Shown: positions 34,069 through 43,130 of the stretch, one piece after another
How positions within the stretch are numbered: the stretch's first letter is position 1
Layout of the letters: the number at the start of each line of letters is the position of its first letter
From: Acidobacteriota bacterium
Lineage (GTDB): Bacteria > Acidobacteriota > Terriglobia > Acidiferrales > UBA7541
Direction: 5' to 3'
Assembly: GCA_021324935.1 (NCBI GenBank)
Contig: JAJPIE010000076.1
Location: forward strand, 1-56,576
DNA: 56,576 bases
The notes under the pieces: generated by a model
Seen by the model: only the letters and a program-made list of their open reading frames with translations
What the model was told of the DNA's origin: nothing
Databases searched by the model: none
Translations under genes and position numbers: made by a program

Positions 34069-34815
34069 TCAGTCCGCCGGTATTCCGTCCACGATCACGC
34101 CGTCGCGCATGTGTACTACCCGGTCGAAATACGTGGTCGCCTCCGGATTGTGCGTGATCATCACGATCGTTTGGCCCAGGTCTTTGTTCAAACGACGCAG
34201 CATATCCAATACGATCTCCGAATTCTTGGTGTCCAGGTTGCCCGTCGGCTCGTCTGCCAGCAGGATTTTCGGTTCGTTGATGATGGCCCGCGCAATCGCC
34301 ACGCGCTGCTGCTCGCCGCCGGACATTTCCGACGGCCGGTGATTTAACCGGCCCACCAGGCCGAGCATTTTCGTTACGACTTCAAAGCGGTGCGGGTCGA
34401 ATCCGTCGCCGTGAATGTATTGCGCGATGGCGATATTCCCCTTCGCGCTCAGCGCGGGAAGCAGGTTGAACCTCTGGAATACGAACCCGATTTTGTGCCG
34501 CCGCAACTTCGTCCGCTCGCCGTCGGTCATGCTCACCAGGTCGTTGCCGTCCACCAGCACTTTCCCGCGTGAGGCTTTCGCCAGCCCGCCGATAACATAG
34601 AGCAGAGAAGACTTTCCGCAGCCGGAGGGACCCATTACGGCCACAGCTTCTCCCGGTAAGACATCCAGGTTCACGCCGCGCAAGGCCGGAACTTCCACCT
34701 TGCCCGCGTGATACAATTTCCAGACGTTTTCGACTTTGAGTATCGGCTCCAAGGTCTTTATTTCAGGCTCCGTATTCACCCCGGAATTCGTTCGTATTGT
34801 AACTGTGATTCCCAT
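34069..34815 (-). CDS. ABC transporter ATP-binding protein (LolD/MacB type)
   Basis: A 248-aa ATPase. Walker A is GPSGCGKSS at 62-70. The Q-loop region follows ([18 protein letters not shown]), then the signature [15 protein letters not shown] and Walker B plus D-loop [17 protein letters not shown]; the His switch is in IVMITHN. The first 25 residues are a nonconserved extension. It pairs with the permease just upstream and matches the MacB/LolD/FtsE branch by sequence. Stop and next gene are 3 nt apart. Confidence 0.92.
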   Translation of the reverse strand: MGITVTIRTNSGVNTEPEIKTLEPILKVENVWKLYHAGKVEVPALRGVNLDVLPGEAVAVMGPSGCGKSSLLYVIGGLAKASRGKVLVDGNDLVSMTDGERTKLRRHKIGFVFQRFNLLPALSAKGNIAIAQYIHGDGFDPHRFEVVTKMLGLVGRLNHRPSEMSGGEQQRVAIARAIINEPKILLADEPTGNLDTKNSEIVLDMLRRLNKDLGQTIVMITHNPEATTYFDRVVHMRDGVIVDGIPAD

Positions 34816-34901
34816 CTCTGCCTAGTTTCCCCTGCCCTCGACGTTTCACGGGCGACGTTCGAACCCTTCTCTCGCCCACGATTTTCAAGTTCTTCTTGTT
34901 T

Positions 34902-36002
34902 TCAGTCGTATGCCAGCGCCTCCACGGCGTCCTTGCGGCTGGCCAGCCACGCCGGGTAGCTTGCCCCCACCAGCGCGCCGATGATGGCGATCAATGCCGC
35001 CCGCACCATCCATCCGGGTGTTATCAGAATCGAGAGCGTGGGGAAAATCTTCAGAAAGCCGGCGCGTACCGTATAGCTCAATGCGATCCCCGCGAAGATG
35101 CCCAGGAAGCAGAGTAGGGTGGTCTCCGCCAGCAGCGCGCGCACAATCAGGCCTTTGCTTGCTCCCAGCGATTTTAGCACCCCGATGTCCCGCGTTCGTT
35201 CCAGCACCGTCGTGTACATCGAGAGAAAAATCACCAGCAAGCCAATCGATACCGCCAGCGCGATCATCGAATTGATAAACGTCTGCAGCGCAGGAATGTT
35301 CGTCGAGGTCATCAGCGTCATGAATTCTTTCACCGGCCGCACCGGATAATTGGGCAGCAATGCCTTCATTTCTTCCATGACGTCTGGCGTGTGGTCCGTG
35401 CGGGTGCAGCGCACCAGAAAAATCGTGGCTTTATCCCGAGCGCCCACCAGATCCTGCAGCGTGCTGATGGGCACGAAGATGCGCCCTGCCTTGCCGTGTT
35501 CCACGATGCCGACCACTTTCCATTCGTGATTCAGCACCTTGTAGGTGTCGCCCGGTTGCACGTGCTTCGCCTTCGCCTGCCAGTCATCCACTAGCATTTC
35601 GTCGGGGCCCTCCAGGTCGTGGCCCTCCAGGAAGACAAAGCCATTGGAAACTTCGCGGAACGTCACCGGATCGATTCCCCAGATCGTCTCCACCGCACCC
35701 GAAGTGTTGAACTGCAAAAGCGCCGGACTGACGCTTTTGACGTAGCGCAACTCCGCAATCTTGTCGCCGATTTTGATGGGCATCGGCGAGCCGGAAAATC
35801 CCATGAAAATGGTCGACGACGGCGCCTGCACAATGATGTCCGCTCCGATGCCTTCAATACGCTTCGCGGTTTCCTGCAGCATGCCCGAGGTTAACCCTAC
35901 GATGGTGATCACCAGCGTTACTTCGACGGCGATCGCCAGCACCCCAATCAGTGTTCGCACCGGCCGGTGAAACAGGTTGTTGACCACAAACTGTCCCATC
36001 AT
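34902..36002 (-). CDS. FtsX/MacB-family ABC permease
   Basis: A 366-aa permease. One membrane helix near the N-terminus (GVLAIAVEVTLVITIVGL) is followed by a large periplasmic domain (residues 45-240) and three helices in 245-360 (SMIALAVSIGLLVIFLSMYTTVL, LCFLGIFAGIALSYTV, VRAALIAIIGALVGASYPA). The short cytoplasmic loop motif TRDIGVLKSLGASKGLIVRALL, and YPAWLASRKDAVEALAYD at the end, are typical of MacB/LolC/FtsX. Its start overlaps the lipoprotein stop (ATGA, 35999-36002). One permease gene and one ATPase suggest a homodimer, as in LolF or MacB-type systems. Confidence 0.9.
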   Translation of the reverse strand: MMGQFVVNNLFHRPVRTLIGVLAIAVEVTLVITIVGLTSGMLQETAKRIEGIGADIIVQAPSSTIFMGFSGSPMPIKIGDKIAELRYVKSVSPALLQFNTSGAVETIWGIDPVTFREVSNGFVFLEGHDLEGPDEMLVDDWQAKAKHVQPGDTYKVLNHEWKVVGIVEHGKAGRIFVPISTLQDLVGARDKATIFLVRCTRTDHTPDVMEEMKALLPNYPVRPVKEFMTLMTSTNIPALQTFINSMIALAVSIGLLVIFLSMYTTVLERTRDIGVLKSLGASKGLIVRALLAETTLLCFLGIFAGIALSYTVRAGFLKIFPTLSILITPGWMVRAALIAIIGALVGASYPAWLASRKDAVEALAYD

Positions 36003-36883
36003 GGCTGTTTCTCCCCGGAATTCTCGCCGAGGTGCACGATTTCCGCCCCGGCCGGTGGCTCCAGCCGGAACTGTTCCGGCGTCAGCGTTTCGTTGATGGC
36101 AATCTTGTTGATGGTCAGGTCCAGGCGGTATTCGTCATGCGGCCGCTCGATGGAAATCTGCATCGGATATTCCATGGCGTTTCCAGGCGCCACCGGTTGC
36201 CAGTTGCCATACTGTGCATCCGAGAGCAAGGCGCCTTTCGCCCCGTAAGAATCCAGCCGCACCACGCGTAAATCCTCGCGGTCAAACCAGATTTTGCGCA
36301 GAATTTCCGACGTGTACCCGCCACGCAGCACGGTCAGCACGTAATACCGTGCGTTCTCGTTGTTGAACTCTTCCATCAGCACAATCTCTTCTTTGTGCAC
36401 TTCCGGCCACAGTACCGCGTCCAGCAGGTGCTGCGGCCGCAGATTCTCGATCGGCTTGCTGCTCGGGCGTTCCAGCCCCACCGAACCGGTCAAGAATTTA
36501 TTCTTCGAAGGAATCGAAACTTCAAAGGTCTGCGCGTCGCTGGCCATGTCGAACACCGTTTTGCCCACCACTGGCACCTGCCCGATCATCCGGATGTTGT
36601 ACGGCCTCGCCGCCAGCAGAAACGCCTTCACTTCGTGATATTCCTGGATCACACCCGTATATTGCGAACCCGCCGTTGGTTTCAACTCCAGTGTCGCGTT
36701 GATCGTTTGCAGTTTGTGCGCGAACGCATTGTAGCGGTCGAGCAGTTCCTCTCGCGTGGCCTCTTGCGCCACCGGCCGCCGAGCGGCCGGCACCTGCGTC
36801 GTCTTGGTGACGACTTTGCCGCCGCAGCCGCAAGCTGCCGCCGACACTGTCAGCAAAATCTTGCGCCTCCAGCCGCGTTTCAT
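35999..36883 (-). CDS. LolB-like/DUF4292-type lipoprotein
   Basis: A 294-aa protein with a lipobox-like segment early (SAAACGCGG, Cys at 18 or 20), so probably a lipoprotein. The body resembles the LolB/DUF4292 group: LQTINATLELKPTAGSQ, YTGVIQEYHEVKAFLLAARPYNIRMIGQVPVVGKTVFDMASDAQTFEV is split into short strands, and GYTSEILRKIWFDREDLRVVRLDSY. It heads the transporter gene cluster and overlaps the permease start. A receiver role for lipoprotein or lipid moved by the permease is inferred, not shown. Confidence 0.72.
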   Translation of the reverse strand: MKRGWRRKILLTVSAAACGCGGKVVTKTTQVPAARRPVAQEATREELLDRYNAFAHKLQTINATLELKPTAGSQYTGVIQEYHEVKAFLLAARPYNIRMIGQVPVVGKTVFDMASDAQTFEVSIPSKNKFLTGSVGLERPSSKPIENLRPQHLLDAVLWPEVHKEEIVLMEEFNNENARYYVLTVLRGGYTSEILRKIWFDREDLRVVRLDSYGAKGALLSDAQYGNWQPVAPGNAMEYPMQISIERPHDEYRLDLTINKIAINETLTPEQFRLEPPAGAEIVHLGENSGEKQP

Positions 36884-36952
36884 CCTCGAATGCCGTCTCT
36901 TTTCCCTGATTTATGCAATCTAACAACCATCGGCGAGGCCGTCAAACCCGCC

Positions 36953-37537
36953 TCATTGCGGCCTCGCGATGTGCACATCGAACTCTTTCAACGCCGGCCG
37001 CACTCTGCGAATAATCTCGCTGGCCCAAAGGGTATCGCTCAGCAGCGTCAACCAGCCGCCGGCCAGCTCGCAAATTCCGCAAAACACGTAGCGCCTGTAG
37101 GCCGACTGATATGCATCCAGGCCATGTCGCGAAAGTTCGCCTTCCAGTTCCGCGTCCGCCGCGTGCGCCGCCGCGCCGCACCGCACGCCAAACGTTTCAC
37201 CCGCAAATCGTTGCAGAAATTTCCGTAATTTCTCCGCTTCGAGCTGCTGGATCACCAGGCAATGCCCCGTCGCTTCGCGGAAATCGATCTCGTGGTTCTT
37301 GCAATAATCGCGCACGCGATCCAGGTGGCTGAAAAAATCCAGTACCCACGTTTCCCGGCTGGCCAGCGCTGGAAACACGCAGGCCCAGATCGCCGCGGCT
37401 TCCTCGCCCCGCACCGGTTCGCGGGTTTCCGTCTCGACCAACTCCATCCCGACGGCCCGGGTCTCCGCGCCCAGGTCCATTGCTTGCACGTCCAGTGAAT
37501 ACGGCGGCAAGTCCGGCAGGTCGTTCTCGGTTGGCAA
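36953..37537 (-). CDS. Unknown protein between mltG and the Lol-like genes
   Basis: A 194-aa protein of unknown family. It is acidic with no signal peptide and no clear membrane helix. Notable are many Cys and His residues in the middle (NHEIDFREATGHCLVIQQLE, GVRCGAAAHAADAELEGEL, YVFCGICELAGGW). Only 2 nt separate it from the upstream unknown gene, so the two are cotranscribed. Position in the ruvX-mltG-Lol run suggests an envelope or cell-cycle link; I assign no function. Confidence 0.68.
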   Translation of the reverse strand: MPTENDLPDLPPYSLDVQAMDLGAETRAVGMELVETETREPVRGEEAAAIWACVFPALASRETWVLDFFSHLDRVRDYCKNHEIDFREATGHCLVIQQLEAEKLRKFLQRFAGETFGVRCGAAAHAADAELEGELSRHGLDAYQSAYRRYVFCGICELAGGWLTLLSDTLWASEIIRRVRPALKEFDVHIARPQ

Positions 37538-37539
37538 GA

Positions 37540-38097
37540 TTACTCTTCCTCGATTTCGCCGAAGGCGGCCTTGAACTCGGGCGAGCTCTTGCGCACGTTC
37601 AGCCAGTCAAAAAATGCGTCTGGCGTCTCCAGCCAGATGCGGAACCACTCCGCGATTTCTTTTTTCTCCCGGCGCTTTTTCTCTTCCACTTTCCGGTTGT
37701 GCGAGATCATTTCTGCGCGGCGCTTGCCTAGCCGGGCGATTTCCAGTACGCGGTCCACCGCCGCCTTTTCGCCATGGGTACGAAAACGGCGCACGAGTTC
37801 ATCCAGCCGCGTCAGGCTCACTTCCGCGTCCTGCAGCGTTTTGAAATGCAGAATGTCCTTGAACTCTTCCTCGAAGCGGTCCTCCGCTTCCTCGCGCTCC
37901 GTCATTTGCAGCTTCCAGCCGGCGCCTTGCAGCACTTGGGCGATGTATTCGTTGCTCGTCTTTCCCGTTTCGCCATGCGCCGCAATCAGCTTGCGCCGGA
38001 GCTGGTCAATTTCCGCCACGGACCATTTCTGCACACCCATCTCATTTGCGGTTTCCAGAATCAGCTCCTTTTTATGCTTGTGCGCTTCGCTCATCAT
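37540..38097 (-). CDS. Unknown charged helical protein after mltG
   Basis: A 185-aa cytoplasmic protein, highly charged and almost entirely helical: WSVAEIDQLRRKLIAAHG, RFEEEFKDILHFKTLQDAE, then a coiled-coil-like KRRAEMISHNRKVEEKKRREKKEI. I recognise no family. Its ATG overlaps the mltG stop (38094-38097, ATGA), so translation is coupled. The arrangement suggests it acts with MltG or the following gene. Confidence 0.7.
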   Translation of the reverse strand: MMSEAHKHKKELILETANEMGVQKWSVAEIDQLRRKLIAAHGETGKTSNEYIAQVLQGAGWKLQMTEREEAEDRFEEEFKDILHFKTLQDAEVSLTRLDELVRRFRTHGEKAAVDRVLEIARLGKRRAEMISHNRKVEEKKRREKKEIAEWFRIWLETPDAFFDWLNVRKSSPEFKAAFGEIEEE

Positions 38098-39176
38098 TTG
38101 CCTTTGTGGAATTTCCTGCCGGCCTGGGTATGATGCGCCGCGGCCGGAGGAGGATCCGCGGGCTCCCCGTTCAGCAGGCGACGATACCTCGCCACGTTCT
38201 TATTGTGCTCTGCGAGCGTTGCAGAAAAAAAGTGGCCGCCCTGCGTATTGGCCACGAAATAAAGATAATCCGTTTGCGCCGGGTGTAGCGCGGCTTGCAG
38301 CGCCACTTCGCCGGGATTCCCGATTGGCCCCGGCGGCAATCCCTTGTAAACATATGTGTTGTACGGCGAATCGGTGCGCAGATCTTTGGACGTCAGCCTC
38401 CCGCTGTAATTGCCTTCCATTTCCAGCGCGTAGATCACCGTCGGGTCGCACTGCAGCGGCATATTCCTCGCCAGGCGGTTCGTGAAGACGCCCGCCACCA
38501 GCGGCCGTTCATCCGGCTTTGGCGTTTCGCGCTCCACCAGCGAGGCCATGGTCACGATCGGGCCCAGCGCGCCGCTCGGATCCCCTGGCTCCAGCTTGTC
38601 CGGCGCCAGTCGCGCTATCGCCTCGCGGAACTTCCGCACCATCATCCCCGTCAGTTCGGGTCCCGTGACAAGCTTCGGCAGATTGTACGTCGCCGGATAC
38701 AAAAATCCTTCCAGCGAGCGCGCATCGGGAAACAGATCCTTGATTGGGCGCGGATCTTGCGCCGCCTTCAGAAATTCGTCCGCAGGCATGAACTTTGCCG
38801 CTTCCAGGTCGTGTGCGATGTCGTAAATCGTTTCGCCTTCCTTCACCGTGAATGGCTGCACGAATACATCGCCGTTCGCCAGCTTCCAAAAAACCTCCTT
38901 GCCGCTCAGCGCGTGATCGAAGAAGTAGTCTCCGGCTACCAGCGTGCGCTTCGGATGGCGCCGCGCATAAAGTTCAAAGGCCAGCGCGCTGCGCAGCACT
39001 CCTGCCTGCTCCAGCAGACGCCCAGCGGTGCGGCGCGATGCCCCATGTGGAATCGTCACGTAGACACCTTCTGCGGTCACGGTTCCGAAAGGCTTTTCAA
39101 TCGAATACCACAGGTAACCGGCCGCGGCCGCGGCGGCCAGCACAATGATCAGCAAAAGGGTGGCGGCAATTTTCAA
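38094..39176 (-). CDS. mltG: Endolytic murein transglycosylase MltG
   Basis: Cuts nascent glycan strands at the inner membrane and thereby ends chain growth. 360 aa, with a TTG start at 39176 one nt after ruvX. A membrane anchor is at 4-24 (AATLLLIIVLAAAAAAGYLW). A LysM-like region follows (VKEGETIYDIAHDLE), then the catalytic domain with the Glu in TMASLVERETPKPDER and NPLQCDPTV-type motif (MPLQCDPTVIYALE). GLPPGPIGNPGEVALQAAL near the C-terminus is a family signature. ruvX-mltG order is common. Confidence 0.94.
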   Translation of the reverse strand: MKIAATLLLIIVLAAAAAAGYLWYSIEKPFGTVTAEGVYVTIPHGASRRTAGRLLEQAGVLRSALAFELYARRHPKRTLVAGDYFFDHALSGKEVFWKLANGDVFVQPFTVKEGETIYDIAHDLEAAKFMPADEFLKAAQDPRPIKDLFPDARSLEGFLYPATYNLPKLVTGPELTGMMVRKFREAIARLAPDKLEPGDPSGALGPIVTMASLVERETPKPDERPLVAGVFTNRLARNMPLQCDPTVIYALEMEGNYSGRLTSKDLRTDSPYNTYVYKGLPPGPIGNPGEVALQAALHPAQTDYLYFVANTQGGHFFSATLAEHNKNVARYRRLLNGEPADPPPAAAHHTQAGRKFHKGK

Positions 39177-39177
39177 G

Positions 39178-39708
39178 TCAGCGCCTCGCCTGGTCCTGGC
39201 TCGCGCCCGCCAGATACTCTCGCAGAATCACCATCGCCGCAACGGCGTCCACGGTGTGCTTCCTGTCCGCCGCTTTCGGCTTCTTCCACCCATGGGCGGA
39301 CTCCTCGTGCGTAATTCGCCGCCCCAATTCCTCTTCCAGGATGCGCTCGGCTTCCCAGCTCGTCAGCCGCTCATCCATCAATTCGACCGGCACGCCCAGC
39401 TGCTTGCGTACGCGTTGCGCGAACCGCCGGGCCTCTTCGGCCATCTCGCCGGAGGTTCCATCGAGCCGCAAGGGAAGTCCCACCACAATCCGCCGCACGC
39501 CCAGCTCGACGGCCAGCTTCCTTAATCGCCGCATGTCTTCGTTGCGGTTGATGCGCTCCAGCGTGTCGTAGGGCTGGGCAAGCCGCGCTTCGCTATCCGC
39601 CACGGCGATGCCGATCCTCGTCCGGCCGTAGTCCAGCGCCATGATCCAGGATGCCTTTGCCGGGCGCTCCCCCTCCAAAACCTCGCTTTTTGCCGGAGTT
39701 AACCTCAC
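39178..39708 (-). CDS. ruvX: Putative Holliday junction resolvase RuvX (YqgF)
   Basis: RNase H-fold nuclease of the YqgF family, implicated in recombination and in processing rRNA ends in some bacteria. 176 aa from a GTG start at 39708; ATG 39642 (MALDYGRTRIG) gives a shorter protein closer to the usual length, so the start is uncertain. Catalytic motif DYGRTRIGIAVAD holds the first Asp, VVGLPLRLDG and DERLTSWEAERIL follow, and the last Asp is in KHTVDAVAAMVILREYL. It heads the leftward run that continues to mltG. Confidence 0.9.
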   Translation of the reverse strand: MRLTPAKSEVLEGERPAKASWIMALDYGRTRIGIAVADSEARLAQPYDTLERINRNEDMRRLRKLAVELGVRRIVVGLPLRLDGTSGEMAEEARRFAQRVRKQLGVPVELMDERLTSWEAERILEEELGRRITHEESAHGWKKPKAADRKHTVDAVAAMVILREYLAGASQDQARR

Positions 39709-39832
39709 TACTTAAGTATATCGTGGACGCCCGGACCATACCCGCCGCGTGCGCTAAACCTCACACGCCTGTGCCACGCGTAGCGTCCGGGCTGACGGCG
39801 CAGGCTTGGCCTCTGGCTCCGTGTATTGCCGC

Positions 39833-41401
39833 TTACCGCTTCCTCCCTCGCTTTCCGCTTTCCCAATCGGCCCACATTCCCAGCGTCTTCAGTTGCTGAT
39901 CGAGTCCTGTCTCCTTCATGAGTTTTTCAATTTCGTCGTGCGACTGCCGCGCCCCGATCGCTTCAGCGCGATCCGCGATACCCCACGCCGTCACCGCTGC
40001 CAGCACGGTGTTCAGTTTCAGCTCGCGCATGTCAACCTTGTCAAAAGTGTCCGAGGCGGCGTGATAATTTTGCAGATAGTTGGCCACCTCCTGGTTGGCC
40101 ACCAGCGTCGGCACGCCTTCCAGCAGGAAATCCAGATTGTCCGTTCCCGTGCTCGCGTCGTAGGTGTGATCGTCCACATACCAACCTGCAAACGGCTTCA
40201 GAATTTCGCGCACCGCCGGCTCGATGTCGCGCCGCCCGCCCAGCGAAAATCCCGTCACGCGCCCCACGCCATCATCGAAGATCACGACGCCGCGGTATTT
40301 GTCCATCTCTGTGCGGTGCGCTTCCACATACGCCCACGAGCCCAGCAGGCCCTCTTCTTCGCCGCTGAACAAAATGAAGCGGATCGTTCTCCGCGGCAGC
40401 AGCCCGCTGGCCTTGATCGCGCGCGCCGCTTCGATTACCATCGCCGCGTTGCACCCGTTGTCCAGCGCGCCCGTTCCCAGGTCCCAGGAATCCAGGTGCG
40501 CGCCCAGCACCACGACCTCGTCCGGTTTCTCGTAACCGCGAATTTCACCCACCACGTTTTCCTGCTCCGCCGCGCCGCCGATCTTGTTCGTCATTGTCAG
40601 CCGCACGCGTACTTTTCCGGGATTCGCCAGCGCCGCGCGTTCCAGCCGCAGGCCGTCTTCTCGCGCCACCACCGCCTGGGGAATCCTCTCGAGCGAGCCG
40701 TCTGCCGAGTTCGTATGCCGGTAGAGGAGCTTCCGCTCGCGCTCTCCCGTCCACAGGATTGCCAGCGCGCCGCCTTTCACCGCGCGGTCGATCACCGGCG
40801 GCGGAATCTGATATTCGTTATTCAAATCGTTCCAGTTGTAGCTGATTTCCGTGTGCACGATCAGGATCGCGCTTTTCACCGTGCTGCCTGCGCTCGCAAA
40901 TTCCGCTTCGCTCCCCGTGCCGATGTTCACCAGGGGACCTTCCAGCCCGCCGGCCGGTGTTGCCGGCGAAAGCCCCACGGACACCAGCGACACCGGGAAC
41001 GTTTCCGGTCCCTTCACCTCGAGTCGCGTTTCGCCTTCGCTCCACGTCACCGGAATGGTGTACTTCTCCGTGTGCACGTCCACGCCCGCCGCGCGGAATC
41101 CCGCCACGCCCCATTCCACGGCTTTCGCCATTTCTGGCGATCCGGTCACGCGCCCGCCGATGTCATCCGTCAGCCGCCGCAGATTCTCCTCCAGAGGCGA
41201 CTCGCCCATCACAATCGGCGTGATTTTCGCCGCTGCCTGCGTGCACGACGAAGCCTCCGTCGTCGAACATCCCGGCGCTCCCTGCATCATTTGCCCCGGC
41301 CGCAAAGGCGCCGTGTTCACCGGCGGCAACTGCGCGAACGCAGAGACGGAAATCACGAAGCAAAGAAGGAGTGAAGTAACAAAGCCTCGGTAGATAGTCA
41401 T
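39833..41401 (-). CDS. Secreted M28-family zinc peptidase with PA domain
   Basis: A 522-aa exopeptidase. The start is ATG 41401 with AGGAAA upstream and signal peptide FVTSLLLCFVISVSAFAQ. A PA-type insertion lies in about 150-245. The catalytic zinc domain begins near 285: VVVLGAHLDSWDLGTGALDNG with His302, Asp304 and Asp314, FSGEEEGLLGSWAY with the general base and ligand Glu, and later SASTGTDNLDFLLEGVP-type His/Asp ligand area (DDHTYDASTGTDNLDF). The family includes carboxypeptidase Q and bacterial aminopeptidases. It is leftward after folP with a gap of 56 nt. Confidence 0.9.
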   Translation of the reverse strand: MTIYRGFVTSLLLCFVISVSAFAQLPPVNTAPLRPGQMMQGAPGCSTTEASSCTQAAAKITPIVMGESPLEENLRRLTDDIGGRVTGSPEMAKAVEWGVAGFRAAGVDVHTEKYTIPVTWSEGETRLEVKGPETFPVSLVSVGLSPATPAGGLEGPLVNIGTGSEAEFASAGSTVKSAILIVHTEISYNWNDLNNEYQIPPPVIDRAVKGGALAILWTGERERKLLYRHTNSADGSLERIPQAVVAREDGLRLERAALANPGKVRVRLTMTNKIGGAAEQENVVGEIRGYEKPDEVVVLGAHLDSWDLGTGALDNGCNAAMVIEAARAIKASGLLPRRTIRFILFSGEEEGLLGSWAYVEAHRTEMDKYRGVVIFDDGVGRVTGFSLGGRRDIEPAVREILKPFAGWYVDDHTYDASTGTDNLDFLLEGVPTLVANQEVANYLQNYHAASDTFDKVDMRELKLNTVLAAVTAWGIADRAEAIGARQSHDEIEKLMKETGLDQQLKTLGMWADWESGKRGRKR

Positions 41402-41457
41402 CGAAAGTTTCCTCGAAAAAATGAGTTTCCCGCGGGAATTACATCGAACTCGTTGTA

Positions 41458-42351
41458 CTACTTGCTGCGATTGCTTGGGCAACATTCCGGGTGCAGAACC
41501 GCGTCCGCCACTTTCGCCACCTGCGCCATCTCTTCCACATCGTGCACGCGCACGATGTGCGCGCCGTTCAGAATACTCGCGGCCACCGTCGCCGCCGTGC
41601 CCCAAATCCGCTCGCCAGCCGGCCGTGGCATTCCATTCCGGGCCAGCGTGGCTCCCAAAAATCCCTTTCGTGAGGTGCCTACCAGCAATGGGTAGCCTAG
41701 CCGCGCCACCTCCGGCAGACACGCCAGCAGTTCGTAATTTTGCTGATAGCTTTTCCCGAATCCGATGCCCGGGTCCAAAATGAGTTGCGATTTCGGAATT
41801 CCCGCTTTCCGTGCGATCACCACCGATTTCCGCAATCCGCTGATCACGTCCCGCACGGCATCCCTTGCAAAAGGCAACTTCTGCATCGTTCGCGGCGTTC
41901 CGCGCATGTGCATCAGAATCAGCACCGCGCCAAATTTCGCAGCCACGTCGGCAATCCGCGGATCGTTCTTCAGCCCCGAAATGTCGTTCACCATTGCCGC
42001 GCCGGTCCCCAGCGCGGCCTCCGCCACGCTCGCCTTTTGAGTGTCCACCGAAATGGGAATCTTCAGCCGCCCGCGCAGCGCTTGCAGCACCGGCAGCAGC
42101 CTCGCCAATTCCTCCGCGGCCGAAATTCCTTCCGACCCCGGCCGCGTCGACTCCGCCCCAATATCCACAATATGAGCGCCGGCCCGCTCCATCGCCAGCG
42201 CCGCCTTCACCGCATCTTCCACCCGGAAAAACTTCCCACCATCCGAAAAGCTGTCCGGCGTCACGTTCAACACGCCCATCACCGCCGTGCGCTCGCCGAG
42301 CGCCAGCGTCCCGGACCGCAGTTTTAATTGAAAATTCTTGCGAGAAATCAT
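41458..42351 (-). CDS. folP: Dihydropteroate synthase
   Basis: Joins 4-aminobenzoate and hydroxymethyl-dihydropterin pyrophosphate in folate synthesis; target of sulfonamides. 297 aa. Typical pieces: VMGVLNVTPDSFSDGGKF, IVDIGAESTRPGS, ISVDTQKASVAEAAL, MVNDISGL, LILDPGIGFGKSYQQNYELL, LLVGTSRKGFLG, RVHDVEEM. All binding residues seem conserved. The C-terminus is slightly extended (HPECCPSNRSK). Confidence 0.96.
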   Translation of the reverse strand: MISRKNFQLKLRSGTLALGERTAVMGVLNVTPDSFSDGGKFFRVEDAVKAALAMERAGAHIVDIGAESTRPGSEGISAAEELARLLPVLQALRGRLKIPISVDTQKASVAEAALGTGAAMVNDISGLKNDPRIADVAAKFGAVLILMHMRGTPRTMQKLPFARDAVRDVISGLRKSVVIARKAGIPKSQLILDPGIGFGKSYQQNYELLACLPEVARLGYPLLVGTSRKGFLGATLARNGMPRPAGERIWGTAATVAASILNGAHIVRVHDVEEMAQVAKVADAVLHPECCPSNRSK

Positions 42352-42504
42352 AGGCGTAAGTCTATCGCGGGGGCATCGTCAATGCGTGAGGGAAGCGGTC
42401 GCCAGCGGCGCGAAACAATCCAGCCCCGCGCGATAGCGTTGGGGAAACAATACAACAAATGCGCACGCCCCGCAGAAGCGACACTTTCTGATTTGAAATC
42501 GGAT

Positions 42505-42813
42505 TCAATCCAGATCGAAATCCCGAATGGGCTTCCCCGCTGGCGCGTCCTTCGCCTTCTTCATAGCCTCTTCAAACTTCTTCGCCAGAATGTCTTCCTT
42601 GTTCGTTTCCTGGAACAGCGAATCTGCGAACTTTTCCTCGCGCTTTTTTTTCTGCTCTTCCAGGATGCTGTGCGCCTGCGTCAGGTCCACGTCCGGGCCC
42701 ATCTTCACGTGCGCCTCGTGCGAAAGCACGGCCCCGAAAATCGGGTCGATCACCAGCTTCGCCTGGCAGCACGGGCAAACCACGTTCAAATTTTCGCCGT
42801 CTTTGCGTCCCAT
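42505..42813 (-). CDS. Small CPCC-containing protein
   Basis: A 102-aa protein, beginning MGRKDGENLNVVCPCCQAKL at ATG 42813. One CPCC pair early looks like half a zinc ribbon; no second Cys pair follows, so a metal site would need another ligand or dimer. The rest is charged helix (LTQAHSILEEQKKKREEKFADSLFQETNK). A longer in-frame extension to 43062 is rich in Arg/Pro and not convincing. It lies between ftsH and folP. Function unknown. Confidence 0.7.
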   Translation of the reverse strand: MGRKDGENLNVVCPCCQAKLVIDPIFGAVLSHEAHVKMGPDVDLTQAHSILEEQKKKREEKFADSLFQETNKEDILAKKFEEAMKKAKDAPAGKPIRDFDLD

Positions 42814-43130
42814 GCGCGTATTGTACCACCAGGGGAGACTCGCGCTTACAACCAGCGGCGCACGCCGGCCTGCTGGACGCCGCCGCCTGCTCCGCAAAAG
42901 GCCACATGGACTGTCCCAAATTCCGCCGCATCCTGCGCGCTGCCGCCTCCACTGCTTGTGCCGCACGCAAGCAAAAAGCCGTTCCACCCCGCCGATAATC
43001 CCCAATCGCGCTGCCCCCAAAACAAAAACGCCGTCCCATCTGGACGGCGCTCTTGCTTCCACCGAAAACTGCTATCCACCCGCTGCCTGCTAACGGCCAA
43101 TGACCAACGGCTTGCAGCTCGCCTTTTCCC
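42814..43130. other. Intergenic region after ftsH
   Basis: No supported gene. A heptad repeat lies near its right end (43084-43118), and GC-rich palindromic stretches are visible elsewhere. No clear terminator with a U-tract was seen for ftsH. Confidence 0.4.
43084..43118. repeat. 7-bp-periodic repeat after ftsH
   Basis: Heptads TGCCTGC, TAACGGC, CAATGAC, CAACGGC, TTGCAGC, directly downstream of the ftsH stop (43131-43133, leftward). It fits the same period as the other arrays. Confidence 0.55.

Noticed and set aside
41402..41722. N-terminal extension of the M28 peptidase
   Set aside because: It is antisense-frame sequence through folP; ATG 41401 starts a signal peptide with a ribosome binding site.
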